From Porpolomopsis calyptriformis (taxonomy: Eukaryota; Basidiomycota; Agaricomycetes; Agaricales; Hygrophoraceae), in the NCBI GenBank assembly GCA_951640195.1, contig OX621164.1, forward strand, positions 3,577,098 through 3,641,097: a stretch of DNA of 64,000 nucleotides, given 5' to 3'. Positions within the stretch are counted from its first letter, which is position 1, and each line of letters opens with the position of its first letter. A program made the translations under genes and the position numbers. The notes beneath the pieces were generated by a model, which had not been told where the DNA came from, did not search any database, and saw nothing but the letters and a program-made list of their open reading frames with translations. Positions 9,543 to 22,168 of the stretch are shown here, piece by piece.

Positions 9543-10831
9543 CTAAATCTGATGCAGCGAACCGCACGCCATCTCGGCCACACTTGCCATCGTGTCCTTC
9601 CACGCCTTCCCCTCGACGCCTACCTCTCCACCGCAACTCAACATGAACGGCAGCCCACTATCTGCGCCTTCACCTACGGCGGTGACGAGGCCGAGCTCGC
9701 CCAAGACGCGCACGCGCATCCGGCGGGCGGTCTCGCGGAAAGCGTGCGGGGAGCCAAAGAGTGTGTGTTTGTTGCTGCAGGTTGGGCATGTGTAATGTGC
9801 GAGGTTGAGCAACGTTCCCGTTATCTGTTCGTGGCCGGCAAGAAGGGGATATCAGAAGGAGAGGTGGGGGGAAACGGAGAAATTTGACGGACGGGGATGT
9901 CAAGTTTCTTGAACATTGCCACTCCTTTTCGCACGTCGGCTAGAGCGACGTCCTGCGGTGTGGACACAATGATGGCGCCTAAATCCAAATAAAAAAATAA
10001 AAAAAAAAAGACAAAAACCGGAAAGACGGACCGTCAACGAGGACGAGTTGACCGAGCGTGAGCGGGACATCGCCTGTTCCAGGAGGCATGTCCACGACCA
10101 GAACGTCGAGGGCTGGTTGTGCACCGCCCAGCGTCCAGTCTACGTCGAACAAGAGCTGCTGGGCAGCCTTTTGGACCATCAGGCCGCGCCAGACGACGGG
10201 GGCATCCGAGGCGGCTTGCGAAGTCGATGATGGTAATGAGTCTTCGTGGGCTTGCGGGGGGGAGGAGGAGGAGGGAGGGAGGATGAAACCCATAGACATC
10301 GCGGGGAGGCCGTGGTTCACGAGGGGAAGTATCGCACCACCTGGGTAAACGGTTATGACGGGTAATATTATTGGACGAGGGTAGGGAGCGTACGTACCGG
10401 GTGTGAGTGATGGCTCGGGGTGGTTTTGGAGACCCATAAGGGTCGGGATGGAGGGACCGAATATATCAAGATCGAGGATGCCTACCCGGAGATGTCTGCC
10501 GTTTTCCTTCGAACGGAGTGCCAGCGCAAACGCTAGGTTCACTTGGGTACAAAATAAATAATCAGTTAGAAAGCGCAAGAATCATCGTGCATATACCGGC
10601 AATCGTGCTCTTTCCAACACCACCCTTGCCGCTCGCGACGGCGAGCACCTTCCTGACATTCGGGATGGGCTTCTTGACGACGGTGCGTCTGGGTAGACTC
10701 TGGTGCTTATGTTTTAGTTTGAAGAATCTGGTTAATCTGGGATGCAAGCTTACGAAGGGGATTTCGCGATGGATACGAGGGGAGGTGTTCAAAGCTCGTA
10801 ACAGTTGGAAACGAGTAGTAAGCCCGGGCAT
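9543..10831 (-). CDS. IND1: mitochondrial Fe-S P-loop ATPase, Ind1/NUBPL-like, 335 aa
   Basis: Six exons join in phase: 10831-10754, 10705-10597, 10541-10398, 10340-10032, 9978-9893 and 9824-9543. The Arg-rich N-terminus with few acidic residues suits a mitochondrial presequence. [23 protein letters not shown] is the deviant Walker A of the Mrp/NBP35 family; [29 protein letters not shown] and [19 protein letters not shown] follow. The C-terminal exon has [15 protein letters not shown], the CxxC pair that binds the bridging cluster. The family delivers [4Fe-4S] clusters to respiratory complex I; an Mrp-like scaffold is the alternative but less likely, given the targeting-like leader. Two introns start GTCCGT, an uncommon donor. 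Confidence 0.92.
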
Positions 10832-10964
10832 TAGTAAATGCAGCCATTGCAGGTAACAATATATATTATTGCATTGGTTTAGATATCATTTGCACAGTAA
10901 CGACAGAGATTAGGTGAGGTGAAAAGAAAAAGAAATCAATAAGTACCCGGTGATAAACGAAAGG

Positions 10965-12383
10965 TTAGATGGTGAGGTCAGGTTGGCTACGAAGAGTATC
11001 GTACATATGTTGACTGTTGGTTCCGAACAGATTGATGCCAGAACTGTATGTCGAGGTCAGTTCACCTCCTCCAAGGTGGAGGGTCGACCTGGAGCGGGTC
11101 ATGACTTCGGAGGCGACATCGTCACCATACTGAGCGGCCAATTGACTGTCGAACGTGATATCATCAACCAGGGTCGGAGAAAAAGCCAAAAAAGAGAGAA
11201 AATGAGAGGTACCTAGCGTAATTATCCATAATGACCGCCATGCTATCCAAGTTCAGTCGATAGGCCTTGGGCATCATCCCTTTCCCGAACCTATAAGTTA
11301 CATGATTGGAGCACAAAAGACCAGAGAGAATGACGCCAATATGCAATGGGACGATGGCGAACGCGACCTTGTACCAGATGCCGAGAACGAATCTCTCGAA
11401 AGTGAAGTAATTAGACTTGCATCCACCAAGATTACTCCTCGCGTAGCACGTCTCGCTGACGGTGGCCTCGACGAAGGGGCTGAAGTAGCCACAGCACTGC
11501 AAACTGTTCTGTATACGCAAACGCCCCTCGTTTCCGAGGGAACGGGACCACTGAGCGTTAAGCTTGCCATCGAGGTTGAAAGTGCGACGGTGGTAGGTGA
11601 GGTAGCCAGGCACGAGGAGTAGAGCGAAGGAGACCCAGAGGAGGAAGGTGTAGATGGCAAGGAAGGTACGGTTGTTGAGGAGAACGCCAGCCCAACCAAC
11701 GAGAGCGGTAAAGAGACAGGCAGCGGCAGCGACAGTGGAGAGAATGAGCTCTGGTCTGTTTCCGACACGAACGACGTCGGCGTGGTCCCAAATGTCGAAC
11801 CAAGTGATAAGGCAAAATATGACAGAGGTAAGAGAGTAGAGAGTTAACTAGAGGGGATAATAGGATGAGATGATGAGAGTCGTGTGAAGGGAGGTGTGGA
11901 CGTACGCAGACGTTGGCAATGAAAAGGATCCACTTGAATTTATTCCAGCGAAGAGAACGAGTTACGGGGGGCGCGTTCCTGCCACCGAACCAGCCACTGG
12001 AGATACCATCATAGTCCTCGTCATTCTCGCCTGGCATGCGAGCTTCGCCCGATCTAAAAGCTTCTACGCCGCCACCTCGTTTGGGCATGGGTGGCTGCTT
12101 GAAAGGTTTCCTTTTGCGAGCGCCCGTGAGGATGACGGAAGAGAATTTTGAAGGAGGGAAATTTATGCTGAGAGAGACCGGGCGAGAATTGGGACGAGAG
12201 CTGGGACGAGTAGGTGTTTGTGGTGGGGTCATTGCCAAGTGATCCTGAGAGTCCTGGGTGTCTGCGAGAATGTGTCTTGTAGAACTGTTTTGAGAAATCA
12301 TCGAATCCCTCTGCCTGGTATCAAGTTGATTAAAATTAAAATTAAGCTTAAAATCAAAAAACTCACATTGAAAAGAGAGGCAT
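10965..12383 (-). CDS. fungal tetraspanin, 413 aa
   Basis: Four exons: 12383-12367 (17 nt), 12314-11906, 11847-11213 and 11145-10965. A basic, Ser/Pro-rich cytosolic N-terminus of about 130 residues precedes TM1 (WILFIANVC), then TM2 and TM3 (ACLFTALVGWAGVLLNN; FLAIYTFLLWVSFALLLVPG). The large extracellular loop has the diagnostic LQCCGYF (CCG motif) plus further cysteines (ETCYA, GGCKS), and TM4 is YKVAFAIVPLHIGVILSGLL. This matches basidiomycete Tsp-type tetraspanins, which organise plasma-membrane microdomains; Pls1-type members are needed for penetration structures, but I cannot assign this one to that subgroup. The C-terminal tail is long (about 80 aa) and polar. Confidence 0.88.
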
Positions 12384-12480
12384 TTTGAAAGTGAAAAACG
12401 GGTATTAGGTATTGCGATGTGGTGGTGATGGCTGAATCGAGGTCCTGTGTTTTTTTTTTTTTGCTGTGCCTGTGCTATTT

Positions 12481-15017
12481 TTATATCTTCGCCATCTTTT
12501 TCACCGCCTCAACCAGTTTCCGATTAACCTCCATTTGCCGTTCTGCTCGTTCCCCTTCCCCTCGTCTCTTGTCCAACTCAACAACTCGTTCTCCAACCCA
12601 CAACCTCAACGCCGCATTCCCCGTTCCACTAGCTATTTGTTCACAACTCTTTAATATTTCCCGAGCATGTCCCCCGGCTGTGTGCATGTAATATCCCGAT
12701 ATGAGTGCAAGCACAATCGCCCGCATATGACTATCCTGCGCGCCGCTCGCGATCTCCAGTGCTCGCTTCAAGTGGCCTCTGTGGTGAGCTGATCATCAGC
12801 GATCATTCAAAAAATTAGAATCTTCAAACCCTACTTTGCTTTCACCATCTCCTTCGACAAGCATCCTTCCAGCATCTTACCCACGCTCTCCAACGTTCCG
12901 CCCTTACCACGGCATGCTCTCACCACATCTATTCCCATTTCCCTCACCATAATCTCCTCCATCTCCTCTTCTTCTAATTCACCTCTTTTACCCCTCATCC
13001 CTCCGCCGGCACATATCCCAAACCTTAAAGCAACCTCCCCGGCTCTAGCAGCAATCTTCACAAACTCTCCCTCTCCCCCTTCTTTTTCGGCAAGATATGC
13101 CGCCACTCTGTAGCACTCTAGAGCCCGCGCACCATCCCCCAAGGCATGCGCCAGGTGTGCGTGATACAGCGTTATACGCGCAGAAAAAGCCGAAAAAAGC
13201 TCATAGGTACGCGTGTGGGCTATCAGCACATCGAGTGTCTATTCCCACGCATCTTTGAGCTCTGTGTCTTACTTGAACAGAAAGCACTAAAACGTACCCG
13301 TCCTGCTTCGTCAAACTCACTGCGCATAATCGACACCTGGACTGTATCAGCAAAGCAACCCGATGACAATTTGAAACCAGACCCACTCCAACAAGTTCAC
13401 ACAACAAATCAGCCTTGATGCCCACCAATTTCTTCTCGATTTCCTCCGCATCTCCCATTCCCGCCCATCGTGGCACTAAATGCAATTAGCTACAAGACGG
13501 AAAAGAAAATACTTCAACATACATTCAAGCCCCCTTTTCGCTTCCCTCTCCCACGCCGTTAACCCTTCTGTCGCAAACAACCACCTTTTGGGCTTCCGCC
13601 CGACTGGATCACGCTTCACGGTCGCGCTCACGAGGAATGCAAGGAGGTAGAGTACGCGCGGGTGCGTGGTGTGCAATACCAATGATGGGCTATCATGAAA
13701 TCGAACCTACAGTTCTGTCAGTTTTATTTTTCCTTTCAAAAAATAAACACTAACCTCAACGAGACCATCTGGAAACATCTTGAGCACCCCTTCATCGAGC
13801 ATTGCATGCAGGCGAGCTAATCGCATAGACACATCCGCTGTTCCCCCTGCGCGAGTGTAAAACATGATCCCGAGAATAAGTGTATGAATGGTCATGCTTG
13901 CTTCGAACGTTTTATTTTCTGATACTGTCTCGGGTGGCTGAGTAGCCATCATGGCACCAAGAGAGGAAGTAACATTGCCATTTGAGTCGCTGCTAACACC
14001 AGCAGCTTCGGATTTAGGATGGTTGGTGGGGGAGAAGGTGAGAAAGAGAGCGAGCTCAGCCGCCTTCAACGCATCCCCAACATCATCCCACATCTCCGCA
14101 GAGACGAGTACACGAAGGCGGAGCACTCGCGAAAGCACGCACACCTCCTTGTGTGCCCTCCTTTGGGCTTCTGCGAGAAGATCGTCCAGGCTGGCGAGCG
14201 CAAACACGGTGTCGGGCTTGTTGTGTTCCTGTTGGGTGTGTAACGTAACCAATGCAAGATGGGCACTGTAGACGACATGGGGTGGGTCATTCGGATGCAA
14301 AGCACTAAGGAGACGTCGTAAGAGTGTTCGCGTTGGCTTTGGGTTCTTTGGGTGTTGAAAAGTGGTTAGACGTGCACTGAGGAGAATCAGGTTTAGTTTG
14401 TACGCGCGCAAGGAAGTGTGCTTTGGGGAAAGAATGAGTACTTAGGAGAGATATTATTAGCAAAGCACCTACCTTTTGGGCAATGAGGAGCTGATTGGAA
14501 CGGTTGAATTATCAATGTCAGCTCTGCGTTCGACGTTGTATCTGCAAAGGAGATACATACACCTTTACTGATAGCTTTCTCGATCTACGCCAATCAATCA
14601 GTGTTTATGACAGCATAAAAAGAAAAAGGATTGTACCTCGACCTCAATCCCTCTGGCCCATTTATTCACCTGGCTCAAATGGAATCCCCCATTGATGGCA
14701 ATAAGATCGAGCTCGGCAAGTGTTGCCCAGGCACGACACTCTATATCTGGGTCCAGCGTTCCTTGTGCGAGACACTTCCGTGTCGATTCTATTGAGAGTA
14801 CAAGTGACTGTATGTGGTGGCGGTGGTTTGGGGGGTGAAGAAGGATCGAGGGGAGGACGAGGAGGAGGTTATGTGCGGGGAGTGGTCGAAGGGGCTGCTG
14901 GGGTTGGCATGGTGGAGGTGGTGATAGCGTTGATTTAGATGGTGGTGAGGGGGCAAATCCGCCCAATGTTCGGAGTCGCTTGTGGGGACGCGGGCTATCG
15001 TCTATGGCTGCGACCAT
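12481..15017 (-). CDS. MAU2: cohesin loading factor Mau2/Scc4, 700 aa
   Basis: Nine exons: 15017-14637, 14584-14561 (24 nt), 14490-14473 (18 nt), 14420-13755, 13706-13523, 13475-13387, 13336-13298, 13238-12835 and 12778-12481; all joins keep phase. The protein is almost all helical TPR-like repeats, e.g. SLRAYKLNLILLSARLTTFQ, DPPHVVYSAHLALVTLHTQ, RVLRLRVLVSAEMWDDVGDA, KADLLCELVG, YHAHLAHALGDGARALECYR and LKRALEIASGAQDSHMRAI. This order is typical of fungal Mau2, which with Scc2 loads cohesin onto chromatin. The N-terminal 50 residues are Pro/Ser-rich. Two adjacent micro-exons (8 and 6 codons) encode conserved helix sequence and are easily missed by gene callers. Start: first ATG giving VAAIDDSPRPHKR; an in-frame ATG lies 28 codons upstream. 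Confidence 0.88.
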
Positions 15018-15327
15018 CGTCGTAATTACAATCGAGGAAATCAAGCGTGACCAGCGCGTTAAGTACGTGACAGGACGCGAATTCATGTCACGCCACCGCA
15101 CAGTGAGGCTTATTTATACATTCCATGGATTGAAAGCAGCCAAAGTATTACGGAGACATCACTGTCGAGGACAGGCAGATTGCATGTCAACGAACTATTT
15201 TAATTCCTGGTTGATATGCCTGGGTATACGCACAAAATGCGAGGCAAACAGACTTTTATTGATATGCCAAACGGTTTCCCGCTACCACCTTGAGATTTCT
15301 GCAAGAAATCTTCAGCTTGCACGTTTT

Positions 15328-17518
15328 CTAGCTTGCGAGATACCCGCCAGCCAACATGCACCCCGCGGTAAGAACAGAAGCCCAAATATGACCATCCAAA
15401 ATGGTGCTACCAGATGACAAACCGGTGCTCAATGGACTGTTTGGAGCACTACTAGTTGGGTTGTCGATTGTTGTGCCTTGGAATGTCCAGGTGAGGTTAG
15501 TGGCGTTGCCCATACTAACGAGTATGAGTCCAACACCCATTAGTTCGTCACTAAGTGTGAAGGGAATTTGTTGAGTGTGGCCAGCTGATATATTTGCAAG
15601 TGGGCTGAGGGTGGTGAATGAGTGACAGATTGGTCGATAAAGAGGAATAGCATACGTACCCTGTATAAGTATCCCCCAAATTGTCGATGACGGTTGCGTT
15701 GATCACAGACCCAGATGTCAACTGCAATGTCGCATTAAATCTTGGAGTCGACAGATGTTTAGTTTCGGCACATGCATTAGCATTGATTGAACACGCACGA
15801 TCCTCCTAACAAGTCACCAAAGCTGACAATTATGAAACTTAGCGTTCCATTCGAGCCCATCAAAGTCGCATTATACAATTCTCCTTCGCGTTTCTTTCAT
15901 GTTAGATGAGAATCCACCAGACCAAGTCTTTATTTGCTTACCCCCAGATCCGCTTTCCGAGACAGTCCCTCGAGGAATAAGACCTCCCAGCACCTCGGCA
16001 CAATCAACGCTAACGACGAAATCGTCGCCAGCTTGAAGGCCTGCCTTGTCGATCATTGTCCTTAAAACCCCTCCTTGGTGCGAGTTTTGAAATCCTGGTA
16101 TGCAGTTGATAGCGGTTTGGAGCGCTGGTAGAGTACCACCTCCCTGATTGGTGCTGGCAAATGGGAACTACGACATCACCAATGCCTGTTGAGTGAGGAT
16201 AGTTGAATATGGGGCCACACTCACTTCGTCGCAGGAGTTAAGATCTGATGTGATTACGCCAGAATTTATCAAACCCCTACAATATCCTTCTACACATCCC
16301 GCTGCCGTTCTTTTTTGCCTCTTTTGGGTATCTGTGAGCTTTCCCGAATACGTCAATACCACCGTGTTTTGGCCCATCATACCTAGACAACACTGAATCT
16401 GCGACGGGAAACAAAAAAGGTGGACCTTACCATTACACATGTTTCGAAGTAGCTTTTGATTCACTTAATAAGTTCAAGCATTTGAAATGCGTACGAGGGA
16501 ACTTACTGCTCCATTCTTCTGTTCATCATAAAAGAAGCGTGCGATCTTGTTCTGGAGCTCTTTGGAGATTGTCAAGATCCAGACAGAAGTCAAGAGCGAT
16601 CTGGAATGACATACGTGCTGATATACACTCTCCCCTCTCGCATACTTCTCCAGACAAACAACCTTGTCGAGAAGGGTCACGAGTTGGGAAAAGAGGCAAG
16701 TCGGCCAGGATGGATACTCACAGGTATCACCACAGCAGGAGGACCCAGACGGGCAGCAGGGTGTCGTAAAGGACTTGCAGCACACCGCGCCAGGTATGCA
16801 ACAACCAGATGGGGAAGCATTACAACAAACACCGCTAGAACATCGATGAGTTATAGTAAAAGATAATAAATAAGCTGCCATACTTCGATTGGCAGCAAGT
16901 TGTTCCGCCCTGCCGAGATTTGCATGTTAATGACCAGAACTAGCGCCAAGTAATGACATGACACTCACGCAAGTCTGGGCACCATTTGGGCAACATTCCC
17001 TGAATAAAAGTGATGAGCGTTGCGCACAATTCAACCCGATGAATCAACTGGTAATCACGTATCAAAGTTAAAACACTGCATAGGTCACTCGTTAGTCACT
17101 TGAATTAAGAATAAAATTTACTCTCACTTGTTCAGAGTTACCGCAGCAACCGAGGGGGGGATTACCACACTAGATGATAGGGAATATTACGACCAACAGC
17201 TTCCTTCCGCTTTGGCTATAAGGCATACGCAATGTTCACTGGGCCCACAACATTCGAACGAGTCTGTTGGACACGGAACTAAAAGTATGAGATGAGAAAC
17301 ATAGACAGTGGAAGATGCTGAAAAGGGGTGTGCGTACGTCCGCCAGGTATGGAACATTCATATTGTCGCGCCATTAACGCAAATAGGGATGCATTGGACT
17401 GCGAAGATCCCAGTGGCCCAGAGGAGAAATTGGCCCAACTCCCAACGTGACTGAGATTAGTGGATGCCAGACAAGAGGTGAAATAGAATGAGATGAACGC
17501 GAGAATGAGGAGAGACAT
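15328..17518 (-). CDS. secreted Cys-rich protein with NucA/NucB-type nuclease domain, GPI-like tail
   Basis: Roughly a dozen exons join in phase from the ATG at 17518. Order: signal peptide (MSLLILAFISFYFTSCLAS); a granulin-like Cys-rich region with repeated CC pairs (ECCGPSEHC, GCCGNSE, VCCNASPSGCCIPGAVCC, PCCPSGSSCCGDTC); then a domain with YSGKLTDTQK, GCVEGYCRGL and LNSCDEFPFASTNQGG, followed by QNSHQGG. The CDExPFAST..GG and NSxQGG blocks match the deoxyribonuclease NucA/NucB fold, where the Asp-Glu pair sits in the active site. It continues into a beta-rich region (VSVDCAEVLGGLIP, LYNATLMGSNGTLSF) and a hydrophobic C-terminus (HIWASVLTAGCMLAGGYLAS) suited to GPI anchoring. Inferred: wall-anchored or secreted nuclease. 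One join near 17100 is uncertain. Confidence 0.75.
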
Positions 17519-18036
17519 CCGAGAGATTTGGTTCTGGGAAACCAAGGAGAGAACTCCGGCGTTTTGACACGCAGAGTTATACGGAGCGGGTCAAAACTGG
17601 TGGTATGCGTAAAGGGTCTAGGAAAATGATTTGATAAATGTCTTGATTACCCTATCGTTGCCATCAGTACGGCTCCCGGAAGTCTGTATGAAGTTGGGGA
17701 AGCAAGGTTCAGGGTGACGGTACGACATGGTCATTAACGAAATTGAAATCCCACGTTTGCGCAACATTTTCACAGCAAGCTTGGCTTGGCGATGTGATGT
17801 GACCTTTTGCTGGATCAGATGTGAATGAGGGGGGTCGAATATACTGCTAATGGAAGATCGATAAAGACATACCGGAACGGGACTCCTTCTGTCCCGATTT
17901 GTCCTGACGCGTGCCACCACCAATAGACGTTCATGCGAAACGAAGGAAGAGAAAACGAGCTTCGCACTCATATCCGGGAACGATTATTGAACTATGCGTT
18001 GACCCACTTGACCGTAAACTACATTACATTCACTGA
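17519..18036. other. divergent intergenic region, no gene supported
   Basis: About 500 bases separating the nuclease gene (minus) from the XPF-like gene (plus). It presumably carries both promoters. A 117-codon minus-strand open frame here has no motif or splice support and was not accepted. Confidence 0.5.
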
Positions 18037-21000
18037 AAATGCCGTTACTATCGTTGAGTTGCCATCTCATTGTGTCGCTCGCTGATCTCGACCTTTCAGT
18101 TATCAGTTACTCCACCCATACCTCTCAGAGATCTCAACCTCTGATCCAAACTCGCTTGCTCTTCCCATTGACCCATTCGAGACTTTGTGGCAATCATTTG
18201 GAATAGCCCCTGTCACGCGCTATGACGAAGACTGGACGGCTGACCATCAGACCGTGCTGTACATCAAGAGCATGCACACCTGGTCCAGTCAGCTTAGGGT
18301 CGAAAAGTGTTTTTTCGAGGCAGACGAACGTAGGTATGCTCTCGATCATCACGAATTGACACTACATTTCTTTTTCGACAGACTATGATTACCACAAGTA
18401 TCGACCGATGTCTCCGATTCTGACAGCTCGCGCCAGACGGCTGACGCCAAGATTAGGCCGCAAAGCTGCCTCTGGGTCTACTATGCCTGCAAGCCTTGCA
18501 GACATTGTTAAATCCAACTCTACGCATCCAGTGGAAGTCGAAACACCAACGGAGCCAACGGCCGTCAATCTCGAAGACGCTCTGCAAGTTCCATTCAAAC
18601 ATCTGTCTTTAGTTGTCCTAATATCTTCGCCACAGCGACTTGAAGATTTCCATGCGTGGCGAAACCTGTACAGCAACAGTAAACCTTGTCAAACAGGTGA
18701 ACTCGCTCCGCCCTAACTACGTCAACATCAATGTGGACGCATTCCTCCGTTCCTCGTCGCCCGTTCCGCTTGACCCACGTTCTGAGTCACCGTTCATGCC
18801 GCTGTTTGCGAGAGACCGCGTACCGGGCTACCCCATCCCTTCCAATGACATCCTTACGGGAATGACAAACTTATCAGAATTATCTTCTCTTGTATCGATC
18901 GTACGATCAGAAGAGGACAACGAGGGTGGTTCGGATAATGAACACATGCGGGTGGTGGACGGTTGGCGTGCGCCTTCACCTATTACACATTCGTCACGCG
19001 CTCATGCACTTCACAGAAACGTATGCGCCGTCATCTCCAATGACGCCCACCTCAGAGCCATTCGACCCAGATGATGAGATCGATGAACTGTTTTCACTCT
19101 CATCACCCAACACTGAGCCCCTACCGTTCCGAATGTTGATGGACGCAATGATAGGTAAGTTCTGCGTTTTGCACGAGTTCCATCGTATCTCAGCTTCTCG
19201 ACACTTCAAGAGGACGTGGAGATTCCGCGTACAGAAAAACTCGGAAGTGGGGCAAGGTCGCTTGAACCCCTTGGGATTGGGAAATGGTTATATCTTTTTC
19301 TCTCTCTTTGTTCTCCGTTCTCTAACCAGGCTTTCTTGGGTTGTAGCCTCGGGTCGTTCATACTGCCTCTAATAACGGTTCCCGAGAAATCTGTCCCGAC
19401 ACAACCTCAGCCATCCCCCCCTCAGTCGTCGTCCGTGGTAGGACAAGCGTCGGTTACCGCCAGAAGCGGCAATATAACCGGCGCAAAGACAGATATGGCT
19501 GTTGACCGGGACGAAGAGGACTTGGACACTGCCATCGGTAGAACGTATCGATGCCTCCAAAGGCAAAGGCAAGACCCGAGAGACGTGATCTTACTCGAGA
19601 AACTCGATGAGGTTGATGAGAATATGGAGTGTTTGATGGAAGGTAACTTTCGTCTTTTTGCTGCAAAGTGGTACGATCCTCTGGTTCATTTCTTGCAGTC
19701 CCTATTCTACCGTCACCTAACATTCATCCCCCGAACGAGATGTTCCTGGCCGACAGCTTACGTGCACTTGTTGCCCCTGCTAAAGGCAGAGATGAGAATG
19801 CAAAGGAAGCTCAGGTCACCAGAGGGGAAGACGGGTGTCTGAAGAAAGCGAAAGGCATCAAATCACTCAATCTGGAATTGTCATGGATGTTTGTCTTCCT
19901 TGCGTCCTGGCTCACTCACATCAATAGTTTCGATTGTGCTTTGACAGACCTTTCAAGGGAGGATTGAAGACTCTTACGACAGAAGAACTGGTGGATGTAT
20001 TCGGGTACTCGGGTAGCTTCCGCGAGTTTGGTATTGATGAGAGCCAGGTCCGAAGCCTGCTCGAACAAGTACTCGGAGTCGATTCCCCGACGGGATGCGT
20101 TGTTGATCAAGCTCGCAACTATGACACCCGGTTGGGTTTGGAAGAGTTTGATACTAACGTTTTGAAGAGAGTCGATTACGGTGAGAATGCATCTGAGATG
20201 ATACTGACAAGAGAGGAGCGCGAGAGGAGCAGTTATTTGGTCTTGAGGACCTCTACGGAAGCGGAGGCTCCGCAAGACATTGACAACTTAAAGGACACTC
20301 AAGGGGAAGGATATTCAGATATCAACGACTCCGGCATCTCAGTTCGTCGTCTTCATAACCCATTGCCTCATCGTTCTTGCGGCGACTCTAACGGATTCGA
20401 TATGCCTGATGAGACATCCTTCCATTTTTCGCTGGGAACTCGCTGCCAATCCCAAAGTGACACCGCTCCGTATCTGAATACGGAGGGAGAGCCTTGGTCT
20501 TCGTTTGAACCTACGCTTTGGAAGGATGGGGGATTCCCTTTTGTCTCAAATCATCCTAGCTTTGTACCGTCGATGGAAGCCAAGCTCCCCAGCTGTTCCA
20601 ATGCCCCTGTTGAGGCTGGTCAAGAGACCCACTTGTCCTCCTCTCAAACACTAGATTCCCATTCCTCCGGACTCATAGTCTGTGAAACTGCTCGGCTGGT
20701 TCCGGCTCTGCTTGCATTGTCGGAGATGGGATCTAACCCAAAATCGCCCCATTTGACCCAATCATCGCTCGGAGCGGCAGGATTTGCTGTGTTACGTGGG
20801 AAGCAAGTTGTGGTGCAAGAACCAGAACTAGATATTCCAAGGCTGTTGACGACGGAACCCAAAGCTCCCGATCCCTGTTTGGAAGGGACTGTTTGCACGG
20901 TTCCTGAAGAGCTTGTGGATGGGAACACTCTTCGCCTCCCTTGTCCCTTGTCGGTTCCATCAACCGTTCACCGTTATTTGATGTCTACGAAAGTTCTCCA

Positions 21001-21819
21001 GAAGCAAACGCTGTTTCGGAAATTCCGAACGCGAGGATGTTTTGTGGATGTGGTGGAACACGATTCGCTTGGTGAGGTCGACCTCGTGCTGGATCCTCAC
21101 AGTGCCGTGCTGTTTGTCTCTCTGCTTGCTCTCCCGGTTGAGTGCGATGGACTGGTTGCTAAGCTGTGTGAAGAATCATGGCGGTATTCGCAATTGCTGG
21201 TGGTTTTTGAAGTGTATCCGGAATCGCAATCTTACCTGCCCGATCTCGCCAAATCTGAAATCAACTGCTACTCACCGTGTATCATAAAAGCGGTGAAGAA
21301 GCTGAGGCGGAATCTGGGTATCGCGGAGGCTTGCGACACGAAGAGTGGCTGTTGTGTGTACTTGGCGTTTGCACATGAGGTGGAGGAGGCAGCGTTATTT
21401 GCGCGATATTTTGGGGACCTTACGGAAGCCAACGACAGGAATGTGACGGGAGGAGGGATCTGGGACAACCGGGACTGGCTTGAGGTTTCGATGTGCGAGG
21501 ATGAGGTTTGGTTTATTTTATCGATCACTTTATGGGTCGATGTTTTGAATGGTTGCAGAACGAGCGTGATTTGGCATTGGTGGAAGGGATGAACGCGTTT
21601 GCTGCTCGGGCCATTCTCTGTCGAAGGACATTGGAAGAATTTCTGGAGTTGACGGCTGAGGAGAGGATGGACGAGTTTGGGGGACTGATAGGATGTTATA
21701 GAATTGTGAGTGACGTTGTGGTTGGTTGAATTGTTATCTGAATATGATTCGAAGGAAATGCTGAACAGAGTGCTTGGGCAGCGTCAGGAAGGGATGGAGT
21801 GTATGGAAATCGACGGTAA
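18037..21819 (+). CDS. XPF-like meiotic protein candidate (SHOC1/Zip2 type)
   Basis: A large gene with short introns; the 5' exons before about 18700 are not fully resolved, so the start is approximate. Supported blocks: IDPFETLWQSFGIAPVTRYD, RPMSPILTARARRL, PNYVNINVDAFLRSSSPVPL, EIDELFSLSSPNTEPLPFRM, then a long exon from about 19956. The C-terminal part reads RTRGCFVDVVEHDSLGEVDL, a region like the ERCC4 nuclease fold without an ERKxxxD motif, then LVVFEVYPES, KAVKKLRRNLGIAEACDTK, and across an intron (21529-21580) MNAFAARAILCRRTLEEFLE followed by ERMDEFGGLIG, like a helix-hairpin-helix pair. This order matches the catalytically dead XPF-like ZMM proteins of meiotic crossover formation. The end is 21729 unspliced or 21819 if the last intron (21706-21768) is removed. 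Family assignment is inference. Confidence 0.5.
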
Positions 21820-22168
21820 AAGTTGGGTACCGTAGTAGTGACAGGGTATAGATGAAGATCGGTGATTTGAGGATCGAGAACTTAGATCAAGTGACGGAGT
21901 GTGAGATGCTATAGATCTATTCCGATCGAAGATGTACCAAAGATAAATACGAGTGTAGAAATTCGAAGGAGAGTGGGTGTAAATAAGGATAATAGCTCAT
22001 AAAGAGATTGCGAGGGAGTGGGAGGTATCGGAGAGCGAAGAGTATATACATGTATTTCGCGGGATCTAAGGTCAACGCGGAAAAGACGAAGGTGTTTCTG
22101 GAGAACGCGGGTTGGTGAGTGTGTTATGCGAAAGGAGAAAGGAACGCACTGGTTAGCTCGCTATGAGC

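Noticed and set aside
9498..9887. 129-codon plus-strand open frame
   Set aside because: It is antisense to the last exons of the NUBPL-like gene, whose motifs are unmistakable.
17618..17971. 117-codon minus-strand open frame between two genes
   Set aside because: No recognisable motif, no start context, and composition like noncoding sequence.
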